A stretch of DNA of 64,000 nt from Methylosinus sp. H3A (lineage in GTDB: Bacteria; Pseudomonadota; Alphaproteobacteria; Rhizobiales; Beijerinckiaceae): the NCBI RefSeq assembly GCF_015709455.1, contig NZ_JADNQW010000005.1, forward strand, positions 62,001 to 126,000, given 5' to 3'. Every line of letters begins with the position of its first letter. Positions within the stretch are counted from its first letter, which is position 1. Shown in pieces: positions 18,785-27,833 of this stretch. The notes beneath the pieces were generated by a model. It saw nothing but the letters and a program-made list of their open reading frames with translations, was not told the origin of the DNA and did no database searches. Made by a program: the position numbers and the translations under genes.

Positions 18785-19370
18785 TTCTGAACCTCTCACA
18801 GGGAAAACAGGCGCTTACCGCGATTACGCGGAGACGTTGACGCACTATCGTCCCGACGCCGCCGAGGGTCAACGTTGGTCGTCGACGGGACGCAGGTCGG
18901 TTGGAATTTCCTGCGATCGATTTCGCAGAACTCGGCGTGATTTCGAAAATTTGACGGCTCGAGCAAAGCGATAGCGTCCAGCGCGCCAAGCGCTCGAAGT
19001 CGTGCGTCTAAATCTGCTCGTCGAGCATGCCGATATAGAGCGTCCTCCCTGCGCAGACGCTCCGTCCGCGAGCGACAGAAATCCAACAATACATTCATAG
19101 CTCGAGCATTTTATTGTGCTTTGTTTGGACGGATCGATAATAACCTCGAGCGCAACCGCGCCGATCGACGTCTCTCCGCGACGTTCGTCCGCCCATTCGG
19201 CACATTGACGTCTTTGCGATCGATATGACGAGAATTGAGGCATGATGTTGGAAAATAGGCATTTTTTTAATCGCGGGCAAACGCGAACTCGGCCATAGAC
19301 AGATGCCGACCGTGTCTATATAGCGCTACTATATGACGAATATGCTCCGACACGGAATGGGGGACTGCAA
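18785..19370. other. Divergent intergenic region between pepA and the TonB receptor gene
   Basis: About 585 bases. Two minus-strand frames of 100 and 124 codons cross it but overlap each other, lack ribosome sites and have no recognisable motif, so I do not call them. AT-rich segments at 19090-19145 and 19255-19275 are candidate promoter areas for the receptor gene. I saw no cobalamin-riboswitch core. Confidence 0.45.
19310..19355 (+). promoter_or_regulatory. Leader hairpin and dyad before the TonB receptor gene
   Basis: CCGTGTC (19310-19316) and GACACGG (19349-19355) can pair, closing a 46-base element whose interior has the near-palindrome TATATAGCGCTA-C-TATA. It ends just before the ribosome site GGGGGA and 16 bases before the ATG at 19371. 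It could be an operator or a leader structure influencing translation; this is inference from position. Confidence 0.35.
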
Positions 19371-21668
19371 ATGAAACGAAATCTGAAGCCATTTCGTGTC
19401 ATGGAAAGCTATGTATATGGCGTATCCATCCTAGCTCTTCTCTGCATCGCCTCCCCTGCCCTGGGCCTCGAAGAGCTGCCGACAATCGACGTCGGCGGCG
19501 AAAGCGCTCCACGGATCGCCGGGGCGAAAGCCTCCCACGATCCGTTTCGATCCGCGCATCCCGGCGATGCGCTGAGCGATCCGGCGACCGACAATGCGCC
19601 GACTCCCAAGAGCTCGGTGACGCGGGCAGGCATACAGATTCTCGGCGGCCCGGCGCAGGCGAGCTCCTATAAGGCGCTCGATATGCTGCCGAGCGTCATC
19701 GAGGATTCCGCCGACCCCTATGGTCTCTCCTTCAACCGCAGCATCACCGTGCGCGGCGTGTCGGATTTTTTTCTGGCGCGAACCATCAACGGCCTGCCGA
19801 TCCAGGGCATCGTCGGCGGCGCCGATCTGTTCGATCTCGACGACATCGGCCGCGTCGATCTCTACCGCGGAAGCATTCCCGCCAATCAGGGACTCGGTTT
19901 CGCCAACGCTGCGGGCGTGCTCGATCTCAACCTTCTTCCGCCCAAGGAAAAATTGAGCGGGACGATCTCCCAGGGCGCAGGATCGAACGGCTTTCACCGC
20001 ACCTTCGCCCGCATCGACTCCGGCCGTCTGCCGACCGGAACCTCCTTCTTCGTCTCCGGCTCGATTTCCGACGCCGAGAAATGGAAGGGCGACGGCGACG
20101 CGCGGCGCAAGAATGTCGCCTTCGGCCTCACGCAATCGCTCGGCGACCAGCTCGAGGTCGCTGTCTATGGCGTTCACAACGATCAGAAGGCGAACACCTA
20201 TCTGCCTCTGACTTTCGTGCAGACGCAAAACCTCGGCGCAACGGCCTTCTTCGACTACAATACGAGCTTCACCGGAAAATCCGGCGTCGACGCGAGCTAT
20301 TACGCATTCAATCGCACGCGCTATGTCACCAATGCGATCTTCGCGGAGATCGCCTATCATATCGATCCTACGCAATCGATCGTGCTGAAGCCCTATTACT
20401 GGCGCAACACGGGCTATCAGGAGACGACCTCCGGCGCGAGCGTCCGCCTGTGGCCGGTCAGCAATTACAATCTCGGCGGGACGATCGAATATCGCAAGCA
20501 TCTGCCCTGGGACGCCGATTTCGCGCTCGGCTTCTGGGGCCAGTCGGCGGAGCCCGAGCCGCCGCCGCTGCATCAGAAGCTCTATACGGTCACGCCGCTC
20601 GGCACGCTGAATTTCGCCAGCTGGTCCACTCTCGCGACGAGCGACACACACAAATTCGTGAGCCCTTACACGCAATATACGCAGACCTTCGGAGCGACGA
20701 CCGTCTCCGGCGGCTTGCGCCTGCACATAGAGAGCACGCCGCATCTGCAATATTTCAACCGAACCAGGCTGCCGGACGTCACCTACGACGATGTGTGGGG
20801 CTTCCATCCGGCGCCGGATGCGAACGCCGGCGCGCCGGAGGTGACCTATTACGAATGGCTGCCCAATCTCGGCCTGCGTCATCGCCTCTCCGAGGAATGG
20901 AGCGCCAGCGCGAGCTATTCGCGCAAAGTCGGTCGCCCGGATTGGGGACCGCAGGCGAGCTCCTTCCTCGGCGCGGAAGCCGCCTTTCTGGCCAAGGGAA
21001 TCACGCTCGCGACGCTCATGGGGCGGATTCGTCCCGAGACCGTCGACGCCGTCGATGTCGGCCTGCGGTATCAGAGCGGCGATGTGACGATCGCGCCAAC
21101 CTTCTTCGGCTTCTGGACGCATAAGAAGGAAGTGCTCGTCTATGATCCCGCCGTCGGGCAGAGCTATTATCAGAGCAACGCCGCGACCGTCGGCCGCGGT
21201 TTCGAGCTCGAGACGAATTGGAAAGCGAATGAATGGCTGACGCTCACCGGCAGCGCGACGATCGCCGCCGAGACCTATGTGGCGGATATCGTCGCCGGCT
21301 CGTCCTCCATGATGCAGATCGGCGGCAAGCAGACACCCTATACGCCGCGCTATCAGGCCAAGCTCGCGGCGAGCTATCACCGCGACGACTTCGAGATCAC
21401 ACCCGTTTTCCGCTTCAACAGCACACGCTATGGCCTCGCCGACAATACGCAGGCGGTGAGCCCCTTCGCCATCGTCGACGTCACCGCCTCTTACGAATTC
21501 GGCACGAAGCTCGGCCTCGCGCCGATGACCGTCTCGGCTGGCGTCACCAATCTCTTCGATCATCGCTATATCAGCTCGATCTCCGTCAATGAGACGAATC
21601 TCAGCAGCACCTCCTATTATGTCGGCGCGCCGCGAACGATCTTTGCCGGCGTCACGGCGTCATTCTGA
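19371..21668 (+). CDS. TonB-dependent outer-membrane receptor
   Basis: The 765-residue protein is an outer-membrane active transporter. After a signal peptide ending near PALGLEE comes LPTIDVGG, a plausible TonB box. The plug domain follows (MLPSVIEDSADPYGLSFNRSITVRGVSDFF, then IGRVDLYRGSIPANQG) and then a 22-strand type barrel ending VGAPRTIFAGVTASF with the terminal Phe typical of barrel proteins. There is no N-terminal signalling extension, so it should not drive a sigma/anti-sigma system. GGGGGA precedes the ATG. It heads a same-strand unit with a binding protein, FecCD permease and ATPase. The substrate, possibly a metal chelate, is unknown. Confidence 0.93.
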   Translation: MKRNLKPFRVMESYVYGVSILALLCIASPALGLEELPTIDVGGESAPRIAGAKASHDPFRSAHPGDALSDPATDNAPTPKSSVTRAGIQILGGPAQASSYKALDMLPSVIEDSADPYGLSFNRSITVRGVSDFFLARTINGLPIQGIVGGADLFDLDDIGRVDLYRGSIPANQGLGFANAAGVLDLNLLPPKEKLSGTISQGAGSNGFHRTFARIDSGRLPTGTSFFVSGSISDAEKWKGDGDARRKNVAFGLTQSLGDQLEVAVYGVHNDQKANTYLPLTFVQTQNLGATAFFDYNTSFTGKSGVDASYYAFNRTRYVTNAIFAEIAYHIDPTQSIVLKPYYWRNTGYQETTSGASVRLWPVSNYNLGGTIEYRKHLPWDADFALGFWGQSAEPEPPPLHQKLYTVTPLGTLNFASWSTLATSDTHKFVSPYTQYTQTFGATTVSGGLRLHIESTPHLQYFNRTRLPDVTYDDVWGFHPAPDANAGAPEVTYYEWLPNLGLRHRLSEEWSASASYSRKVGRPDWGPQASSFLGAEAAFLAKGITLATLMGRIRPETVDAVDVGLRYQSGDVTIAPTFFGFWTHKKEVLVYDPAVGQSYYQSNAATVGRGFELETNWKANEWLTLTGSATIAAETYVADIVAGSSSMMQIGGKQTPYTPRYQAKLAASYHRDDFEITPVFRFNSTRYGLADNTQAVSPFAIVDVTASYEFGTKLGLAPMTVSAGVTNLFDHRYISSISVNETNLSSTSYYVGAPRTIFAGVTASF

Positions 21669-21691
21669 GGGCGATGCGTCGAGGAGCGCTC

Positions 21692-22702
21692 ATGGCGTCG
21701 CATATCACGCGCATCATCTGCTTCGCTGCGGCGCTGCTGGCCTCGGCTGTCGCGGGCGAATGCCGGACGATCGTCGACATGGAGGGGCGGAGCGTGACGC
21801 TGCCCGAGAAAATCTCGCGCATCGTCACGGTCGGCCCCGTTCCGGTTCTCAACGGCTTTCTCTTCGCCTTCGGCCGGCAGCAGGCGATCGCCAATGGGCT
21901 GCCGCGCGAGCTGACGCGGAAATTCCAATTCGTCTTCGCGCCCGATCTCGCGACGCGCCCGATCGTGCAGAGCTCGGCGAGCGGTCTCGCGGTGGAGGAC
22001 ATTGTCGCGCTACGTCCCGATCTCGTGCTGACGATGGACCGCGCCATGACCGACAAGCTCGCCAGTCTCGGTCTGCCGGCCGTGCTGCTGAAATGGAGGG
22101 AGCCTGACGATATCAAAAAGCTGATGGGGCTGCTCGGCGACATTCTCGACCAGCGAAACATCGCCGCGGAATACATCCGCTATTTCGACGCCACGCTCGC
22201 GCGGATCGCGTCGACGCTCGGCGCCGTCGCGGAGTCGAAGCGCCCTCGCGTGCTCTATGTGAATTATAGACGCCTCACGCAGCCGCACCGAATCGCCGAA
22301 TGGTGGATTCCGCGCGGCGGCGGCCGCAGCCTGACCGACGACGGCCGCAATGAGGAGAGCGTCACCTTCTCACTGGAGCAATTGATCGCCTGGGATCCGC
22401 AGGTGTTGATTGTCGCGGATCGCGGCGAGCTCGATCTGGTGATGGCCGAGCCGCGGCTGCGCGACGTCGCGGCCGTGCGAAGCAAACGCGCGCATGTCGC
22501 GCCGGCGGGCGCGCATCTTTGGGCGAATCGAACGATCGAGCAGCCGCTCACCGTTCTCTGGGCGGCCTCGATTCTCCATCCCGAGAAATTTGCGCGCGAG
22601 ATGCTCGAGAGCGAGATGCAATCCTTCTACGATCGTTTCTTTCACATCTCTCTCTCGAAAGAGCAGCTCGATGAAATATTGGCGGGCTCCCCCGGCCGCT
22701 GA
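21692..22702 (+). CDS. Periplasmic substrate-binding protein of a metal-chelate type ABC importer
   Basis: This 336-residue protein matches the BtuF/FhuD/FecB group of binding proteins (two lobes joined by a rigid helix): RTIVDMEGRSVTLPEKISRIVTVGP at the start, VEDIVALRPDLVLTMD near residue 110 and LIAWDPQVLIVADRG near residue 235. The start at MASHITRIICFAAALL is preceded by GAGGAG and gives a good signal peptide ending near VAGEC; the upstream MRRGAL start is less likely. It begins 24 bases after the receptor gene and overlaps the permease gene by 32 bases, so the four genes form one unit delivering the receptor's substrate to the inner membrane. Confidence 0.9.
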   Translation: MASHITRIICFAAALLASAVAGECRTIVDMEGRSVTLPEKISRIVTVGPVPVLNGFLFAFGRQQAIANGLPRELTRKFQFVFAPDLATRPIVQSSASGLAVEDIVALRPDLVLTMDRAMTDKLASLGLPAVLLKWREPDDIKKLMGLLGDILDQRNIAAEYIRYFDATLARIASTLGAVAESKRPRVLYVNYRRLTQPHRIAEWWIPRGGGRSLTDDGRNEESVTFSLEQLIAWDPQVLIVADRGELDLVMAEPRLRDVAAVRSKRAHVAPAGAHLWANRTIEQPLTVLWAASILHPEKFAREMLESEMQSFYDRFFHISLSKEQLDEILAGSPGR

Positions 22703-23705
22703 CGTCGAAGGACGCGGGCTGCTGCTCGCGCTCGTCGCAGCGCTCTGCGCGCTGATCGTGGCGTCGCTCGCGATCGGCCGCTATCCGTTGTCGCTGGCGA
22801 CGATCGTCGACACGCTTCTCGGTCGCGGCGACGGCTCGCCGAACCGCGCGACGGCCGAGACCATTCTGCTGCTCGTTCGCCTTCCGCGCGTCGCGACGGC
22901 GGTGATGGTCGGCGCCGGACTTTCACTGGCCGGAGCCGCCTATCAGACGGTGTTTCGCAATCCCATGGCCTCGCCCTCTCTGCTCGGCGTCTCCGCGGGA
23001 GCCGGATTCGGCGCATCGCTCGCGCTGCTCTTCCATCTTCCCACCGTCGCCGTCGAGGCCGCCGCCTTCATCGGCGGGCTCGCCGCGGTCGCCGCCTCCT
23101 TCCTCGCCGCGAGCAGCGTCAAAGGCAATTCGCTCGTCACGCTCATTCTCTGCGGCATGGTGATGTCGGCCTTGTTTCAGGCGATGATCTCTCTCGTCAA
23201 ATATGTCGCCGATCCGGTCGACACGCTCGCGACCATCACCTTCTGGCTGATGGGAAGCCTCGCCAAAGCCAATGTGGTCGACGCAGCCACGATCTCGGCC
23301 CCCGTCGTTCTCGGCGGGGCGACGCTGTTCGCGCTGAGATGGCGCATAAGCCTGCTCGCGCTCGGCGAGCATGAAGCGGCGGCGCTCGGGGCCGATGTCG
23401 CGCGGCTCAGGACCATCGTCATCCTTTGTGCGACGGCGATGACCGCGGCGACAGTCTGCGTCGCGGGGATCGTCGGATGGGTCGGGCTGCTCGTTCCGCA
23501 CATTGCGCGAATGCTGTTCGGCATGGAGCCCGGCCGCGCGATGATCGCGACGGCGATCCTGGGCGCACTTTTCGTGCTCGGCGTCGACGATGTGGCGCGC
23601 TCGGCGTCGGTGATCGAAATTCCGCTCGGCGTCATGACGGCGGTGATCGGCGCGCCATTCTTCCTTTTCCTGGTGATACGGACGCGCAACGAGCAATGGT
23701 CCTGA
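22671..23705 (+). CDS. FecCD-family ABC importer permease
   Basis: The 344-residue inner-membrane protein has about ten membrane helices and the family hallmarks RLPRVATAVMVGAGLSLAGAAYQTVFRNPMASPSLLGVSAGAG near residues 65-110 and GWVGLLVPHIARMLFG near residue 270. The ATG at 22671 lies inside the end of the binding-protein gene. The longer upstream frame encodes Arg/Ser-rich non-membrane sequence and is rejected. The gene overlaps the ATPase gene by ten bases. It should form a homodimeric channel with the ATPase and receive substrate from the binding protein. Confidence 0.93.
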   Translation: MKYWRAPPAADVEGRGLLLALVAALCALIVASLAIGRYPLSLATIVDTLLGRGDGSPNRATAETILLLVRLPRVATAVMVGAGLSLAGAAYQTVFRNPMASPSLLGVSAGAGFGASLALLFHLPTVAVEAAAFIGGLAAVAASFLAASSVKGNSLVTLILCGMVMSALFQAMISLVKYVADPVDTLATITFWLMGSLAKANVVDAATISAPVVLGGATLFALRWRISLLALGEHEAAALGADVARLRTIVILCATAMTAATVCVAGIVGWVGLLVPHIARMLFGMEPGRAMIATAILGALFVLGVDDVARSASVIEIPLGVMTAVIGAPFFLFLVIRTRNEQWS

Positions 23706-24490
23706 CCGCAGCCATAGAGATCGCCGATCTCTCCTTCCGTCGCGCCGCCGGGCGCGAGCTCGTCCTCGATTCGATCTCGCTCACGGCCCATGCCGGCGAA
23801 TTGCTCGTTCTGCTCGGCCCCAATGGCGCCGGCAAGAGCACGCTGGTTCATTGCCTGCTCGGACTTACGACGCCGGAACAAGGTCATGTCCGCGCGCTGG
23901 GCGACGAGCTGCGTGGGCTAGGCCGGCGCGAAATCGCCAAACGCATCGCCTATGTGCCGCAGGCGGGGCACAGCGCCTTCGCCTTCACCGTGCAGCAAAT
24001 CGTGCTGATGGGCCGCACGACGCATATCGACGGCGTCGGTTCGCCTTCCGCGCAGGATCATGAGATCGCGCGACGCGCCATGATCGACATGGGCGTCGAC
24101 CATCTGCGAAAGAAACCCTTCACGCAGATTTCCGGGGGCGAGCAGCAGCTCGCGTTGATCGCGCGCGCCGTCGCGCAGGATACGCCGATCATCGTCATGG
24201 ACGAGCCGACCTCCAGCCTCGATCTCGGAAATCAAGGCCGCGTGCTGAAGTTGATGAAAAATCTCGCGGCGGCCGGTAAGACCGTCGTCATGACGACGCA
24301 TCTGCCCGATCAAGCCTTCAATCTCCGAGCGCGCGTCGCGCTGCTTCGCTCCGGACGGCTGGTCGCGGTCGGCGCGGCCGCAGAGGTCTGCGACCGCGAC
24401 TCGGTGAGCCGACTCTATGGCGCGCCGATGCTGACGCTCGTCGCCGAAGACGCGAAAGGCGTCGTCGCTTTCGCCCCGGACCTCGACTGA
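23696..24490 (+). CDS. ABC importer ATPase (FecE/BtuD type)
   Basis: The 264-residue ATPase has Walker A GPNGAGKST near residue 43, the Q-loop YVPQAG, the signature ISGGEQQLALIARAVAQ near residue 145, Walker B PIIVMDEPTSSLD and the H-loop Thr-Thr-His. The family signature is usually LSGGE; here the first residue is Ile. It powers the FecCD permease with which it overlaps. The start at 23696 (MVLTAAIEIADLSF) is chosen over a long Arg-rich upstream frame. The last 76 bases overlap the 3' end of the flavin monooxygenase gene on the other strand. Confidence 0.93.
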   Translation: MVLTAAIEIADLSFRRAAGRELVLDSISLTAHAGELLVLLGPNGAGKSTLVHCLLGLTTPEQGHVRALGDELRGLGRREIAKRIAYVPQAGHSAFAFTVQQIVLMGRTTHIDGVGSPSAQDHEIARRAMIDMGVDHLRKKPFTQISGGEQQLALIARAVAQDTPIIVMDEPTSSLDLGNQGRVLKLMKNLAAAGKTVVMTTHLPDQAFNLRARVALLRSGRLVAVGAAAEVCDRDSVSRLYGAPMLTLVAEDAKGVVAFAPDLD

Positions 24491-25575
24491 AGTCCTGCCT
24501 CGACGAGCGGCCGCGCCTCGCGGGCGAGCAGCTCGAGCGATTTCTCCAGCAGCGGGAGCGGCAGAAAGCCGAAAAATGCGCTCAACGCATTGAGGTAAGC
24601 AATTCCGAGCTCGTCGTGCAAGGCGAGCATCGCGCGCGCGCAAGTCTGCGGCGAGCCGACGATGACCATGTCGCGATAGAAATTCTCCGGCTCGAGATCC
24701 GCCTCCGCGACGACGCCTTTGCGGTTGAACAGGCCGAAGCCGCGCAGACGCGCGGTCAGCTTCTCGATCGTCGGCCACAGCTCCTTACGCGCGCTTTCGT
24801 CGGTCTCGCTCACATAGACGAAGCGGCCGAAGGGCGCGCAGGCCGGATCGCCTCCCGCCTCGACATAGGCCTTCATCAGGCGTCGCTGATTGGCCATGCT
24901 GGTGATGCCGTGGAAGATGATCGCATGGCCCTCGCGCGCCGCCCAGGCCGCCGTTTCATCTGTGTAGGTTCCCATGAAAATCGGCGGATGCGGACGTTGG
25001 AGCGGCTTCGGCTCGACGGAGAGCGCGCTCTCGCCGATCATGATCTTTTCCTCTCCCCAGGCCTTCAGGATCAGCGCCAGATTGTCCCGGAACAAGTCGT
25101 TCACCCTGTCCGCGGGAATGCCATAGGCGTCGAGATAACGCCCATTGCCGCCGCGCGAAATCCCGAAGTCGACGCGGCCATTCGACAATACGTCGAGCGT
25201 CGCGATCTCTTCGGCCAAGCGTATCGGGTGATGCAAAGCCAGCAGCAGGACCGAGAAGCCGACGCGCAGTCGCCGCGTGCGCGCGAGAACGGCCGCGGCC
25301 AGAGCGATGGGAGAATGGCAGCGCCGCCCTTCCACCTCGATGATGCTGCCCTGGAAATGCTCCTCGTTGATCCAGATCGCGTCGAAACCGAGCGCCTCGA
25401 CCTTTTCGGCGAGCTCGAGCAATTGCGAGGTCGACACCGATTCCAGCCCGCCGCCGCAGCCGGACAGGCCAATGCGGAAGCGCTCATGCGACCGACCATT
25501 TTCACTCGAAGACGTCGCGGAAATCGGCGCGCCGTCGGGGACCGGGATCGCCGGTCCGCTCTCCTCATGGATCAA
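24415..25575 (-). CDS. Luciferase-like (LLM class) flavin-dependent monooxygenase
   Basis: The protein of about 386 residues belongs to the bacterial luciferase-like TIM-barrel flavoenzymes, which use reduced FMN and oxygen to oxidise small substrates. Evidence: ALGFDAIWINEEHFQG near residue 60, ARTRRLRVGFSVLLLALHHPIRLAEEIATLDVLSNGRVDFGISRG near residues 95-145, and PPIFMGTYTDETAAWAAREG near residue 205. A TTG at 25575 sits four bases after GGAGGG and is my preferred start; TTG at 25587 is also open. Its C-terminal coding overlaps the ABC ATPase gene by 76 bases, tail to tail. Its position beside an importer suggests it acts on the imported compound, which is inference. Confidence 0.85.
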   Translation of the reverse strand: MIHEESGPAIPVPDGAPISATSSSENGRSHERFRIGLSGCGGGLESVSTSQLLELAEKVEALGFDAIWINEEHFQGSIIEVEGRRCHSPIALAAAVLARTRRLRVGFSVLLLALHHPIRLAEEIATLDVLSNGRVDFGISRGGNGRYLDAYGIPADRVNDLFRDNLALILKAWGEEKIMIGESALSVEPKPLQRPHPPIFMGTYTDETAAWAAREGHAIIFHGITSMANQRRLMKAYVEAGGDPACAPFGRFVYVSETDESARKELWPTIEKLTARLRGFGLFNRKGVVAEADLEPENFYRDMVIVGSPQTCARAMLALHDELGIAYLNALSAFFGFLPLPLLEKSLELLAREARPLVEAGLQSRSGAKATTPFASSATSVSIGAP

Positions 25576-25879
25576 TCGACCCTCCAATGCGTTATGTTAG
25601 TCTGTTATATATTGCCTCAACTCCATGCTCAAGCACGGTTTTCTGACGCAGCTCGGCGGCAAACGATCGCGGCTGAGAGCGCTATCGCGTTTCGCAAGAT
25701 GGATGACGAGACCATCGCCTCATGGAGAGCGACGTCGCAGAGGGGGCGCCCGGTTTCGGTCGTAGACGGCCCGCGCTTTGCTTCGTATGAATTGCCCCGC
25801 TCGGGCGCCGAATTTTGTCGAGGCCCCTCGTTCCGCGGGCCGCAGCAGCCTACGCGCCCAGTGAGAAAGGTCGATATCC

Positions 25880-27124
25880 TTGAATCGTTCCGTCGCCGAC
25901 CGGCCGGACGCCGGCGCTCCCGCATTTCCGGTGCTGGGCGCGATCAGCTTCTGCCACTTCTTGAATGACATGATGCAATCGCTCCTTCCGGCGGTCTATC
26001 CGCTGTTGAAAGGCGGATTCGATCTCGACTTCGGGCAGATCGGCTTGCTCACCCTCACCTATCAGATCACCGCCTCACTGCTGCAGCCGCTCGTCGGCCT
26101 TTATACCGACCGTCGGCCGCAACCTTATTCGCTGGTCGTGGGCATGTGCTCGACCTTGTTCGGAATGCTGGCGCTGGCCTTTGCGCCGAGCTATGCGGCT
26201 CTGCTCGCCGCGGCGATGCTGATGGGAATCGGCTCCTCCATCTTTCATCCCGAATCGTCGCGCATCGCCCGTATCGCGTCGGGCGGCGCGCATGGACTCG
26301 CGCAATCGCTCTTTCAGGTCGGCGGCAATTTCGGCGCGTCGCTCGGGCCGCTGCTGGCCGCCTTCTTCATCTTGCCGCGCGGGCAGAGCAGCCTCGCCTG
26401 GTTCGCGCTCGTGGCGCTCGGCGGCGTCGGCGTGGTGACGGCGCTCGGACATTGGTTCCGGAACAATGGCCACGCCCGGCCGCGGTCGAGCGTCGCGCCG
26501 CACGGGAACATTGGCCTTTCCGCCAAGCAGCGTCGCCGCGCGCTCGCCGTTCTTGTCGCGCTGATGTTCTCGAAATTCGTCTATCTGGCCAGCCTCGGCA
26601 ATTACTATGTCTTCTATCTGATGAGCCGGTTCGACACGCCGCCGCAGGAGGCGCAGGTCTATTTGTTCGTCTTCCTCGCCACCTCGGCCGGGGGCACGGT
26701 CATCGGCGGAGCCGTCGGCGATCGGCTCGGCCGCAAGCGCGTGATCTGGGGCTCGATTCTCGGCGTTCTGCCTTTCACTCTGGCGTTGCCCTATGTCGGC
26801 CTACCCGCGACAGTCGGTCTCGGCGCCGTGATCGGCTTCATGCTGTCCTCGGCCTTTCCGGCGATCCTCGTCTATGCGCAGGAGCTGACGCCCAACCGTA
26901 TCGGCGCAGTCTCCGGCCTGTTCTTCGGCTTCGCATTCGGCATGAGCGGCGTCGGCGCGGCGGCGCTCGGCGAACTAGCAGATTGGACGAGCATAGAATT
27001 CGTGTTTCGGGCCTGCTCGGTCCTGCCGCTGATCGGATTGCTCGCCGTCTTCCTTCCCGCTGAGACGCAAAGGACGGCGCATCGCCATAGCGATGGCATG
27101 ATGGAACATTCGAACAGCAAATAG
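25880..27124 (+). CDS. MFS transporter, fosmidomycin-resistance (Fsr) type
   Basis: The 414-residue protein has twelve membrane segments. Near the start is SFCHFLNDMMQSLLPAVYPLLKGGFDLDFGQIGLLTLTYQITASLLQP, the Fsr-type signature; loop 2-3 reads GLYTDRRPQP, and residues near 125 read GIGSSIFHPESSRIAR, another Fsr hallmark. The central loop has VGDRLGRKRV. The start is a TTG with AAAGG nine bases upstream; there is no nearby in-frame ATG. Fsr-family members export drugs or small metabolites. It diverges from the flavin monooxygenase gene across about 300 bases and could export a product of that pathway, which is speculation. Confidence 0.88.
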   Translation: MNRSVADRPDAGAPAFPVLGAISFCHFLNDMMQSLLPAVYPLLKGGFDLDFGQIGLLTLTYQITASLLQPLVGLYTDRRPQPYSLVVGMCSTLFGMLALAFAPSYAALLAAAMLMGIGSSIFHPESSRIARIASGGAHGLAQSLFQVGGNFGASLGPLLAAFFILPRGQSSLAWFALVALGGVGVVTALGHWFRNNGHARPRSSVAPHGNIGLSAKQRRRALAVLVALMFSKFVYLASLGNYYVFYLMSRFDTPPQEAQVYLFVFLATSAGGTVIGGAVGDRLGRKRVIWGSILGVLPFTLALPYVGLPATVGLGAVIGFMLSSAFPAILVYAQELTPNRIGAVSGLFFGFAFGMSGVGAAALGELADWTSIEFVFRACSVLPLIGLLAVFLPAETQRTAHRHSDGMMEHSNSK

Positions 27125-27833
27125 AAACGGACGGTCACAATGTCCGGCCCCCGCCTCGACCACGCGCAGTCGGCGAAGGCGACGACTCTATTCCTGTCGA
27201 AGGTCGATGAAAGGACCATGTCAGCTATAAAAGTACATGCTTCTACCGAGCCGGCCGACACCCGTCGGCCATCGTTTTCGGGCCACTCCGAACGTTACCA
27301 CCGAGGAGAACTGCCGCCTTGACCGTTCTCGACATAGAATTCGCGACATCGGCCGCGGCGATCACATGTGGCCGCCGCCCCCCTGAAATCGGGACCGCCG
27401 TCCCCCGCCGGATGGGCGCCATCGCCCGCGGCATACGCTGACGCCCAGGAGGCGACGAGCGGTCAAGCGTTCTGAAGCACTGTGCCTATGTTGCGAGCCA
27501 GCGCTGCGTCGTCGGCCTTCACATCATTCTCGGCGCGGCCCCGATCATCTCGAATGACGCGCACGCACGTGCGAATTTCGAATCGTCGCGGCGCGAGCTC
27601 GCGCGACCGCCCAGGCTATTCATTGCGGCGCGACATGGCCCTTCGAATCTAAATTAAATAACTGTAACTAGACCGTGTCCTCCATCCGGCATAGCCTCGC
27701 TCGGCGACGAGGAAAGCCCGCGAAAGCGACTCGGGGCGACAATCTCCCGCCGACGGTGGCTCCGATGCGCCGCACCGACGAATGCGAACGACGCGGCGCA
27801 TCGGAGCCGCATGTAAAAAGGGCTGGACGCTTC
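27125..27833. other. Long intergenic region before the efflux operon
   Basis: About 700 bases without a credible gene. A frame opening at 27675 runs into the NodT-type lipoprotein gene, but its first 53 codons are Arg-rich and cover a perfect inverted repeat, so they look untranslated. An AT-rich patch at 27645-27672 (AATCTAAATTAAATAACTG) is a candidate promoter for the efflux operon. Confidence 0.45.
27758..27808. repeat. Perfect 16-bp inverted repeat upstream of the efflux operon
   Basis: GGCTCCGATGCGCCGC at 27758-27773 is exactly complementary to 27793-27808, with a 19-base loop between. In RNA this would be a very stable hairpin about 25 bases before the likely start of the lipoprotein gene. 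It could act in attenuation or as a protein-binding site. There is no T-run after it, so a simple terminator is unlikely. Confidence 0.6.

Noticed and set aside
18796..19243. Two overlapping minus-strand frames between pepA and the TonB receptor
   Set aside because: No ribosome sites, no motifs, and they overlap each other in different frames. Treated as intergenic.
19090..19370. Cobalamin riboswitch before the TonB receptor
   Set aside because: The receptor/BtuCDF-like order suggested it, but I could not find the conserved B12-box core or its flanking stems.
19431..21563. A 710-codon minus-strand frame opposite the TonB receptor
   Set aside because: It mirrors the receptor codon pattern and has Arg/Glu-rich, motif-free sequence. 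It is a shadow frame.
19371..27124. Methanobactin import operon
   Set aside because: No methanobactin precursor, biosynthesis genes or MbnT-associated regulators are adjacent, and the receptor lacks an N-terminal signalling extension.
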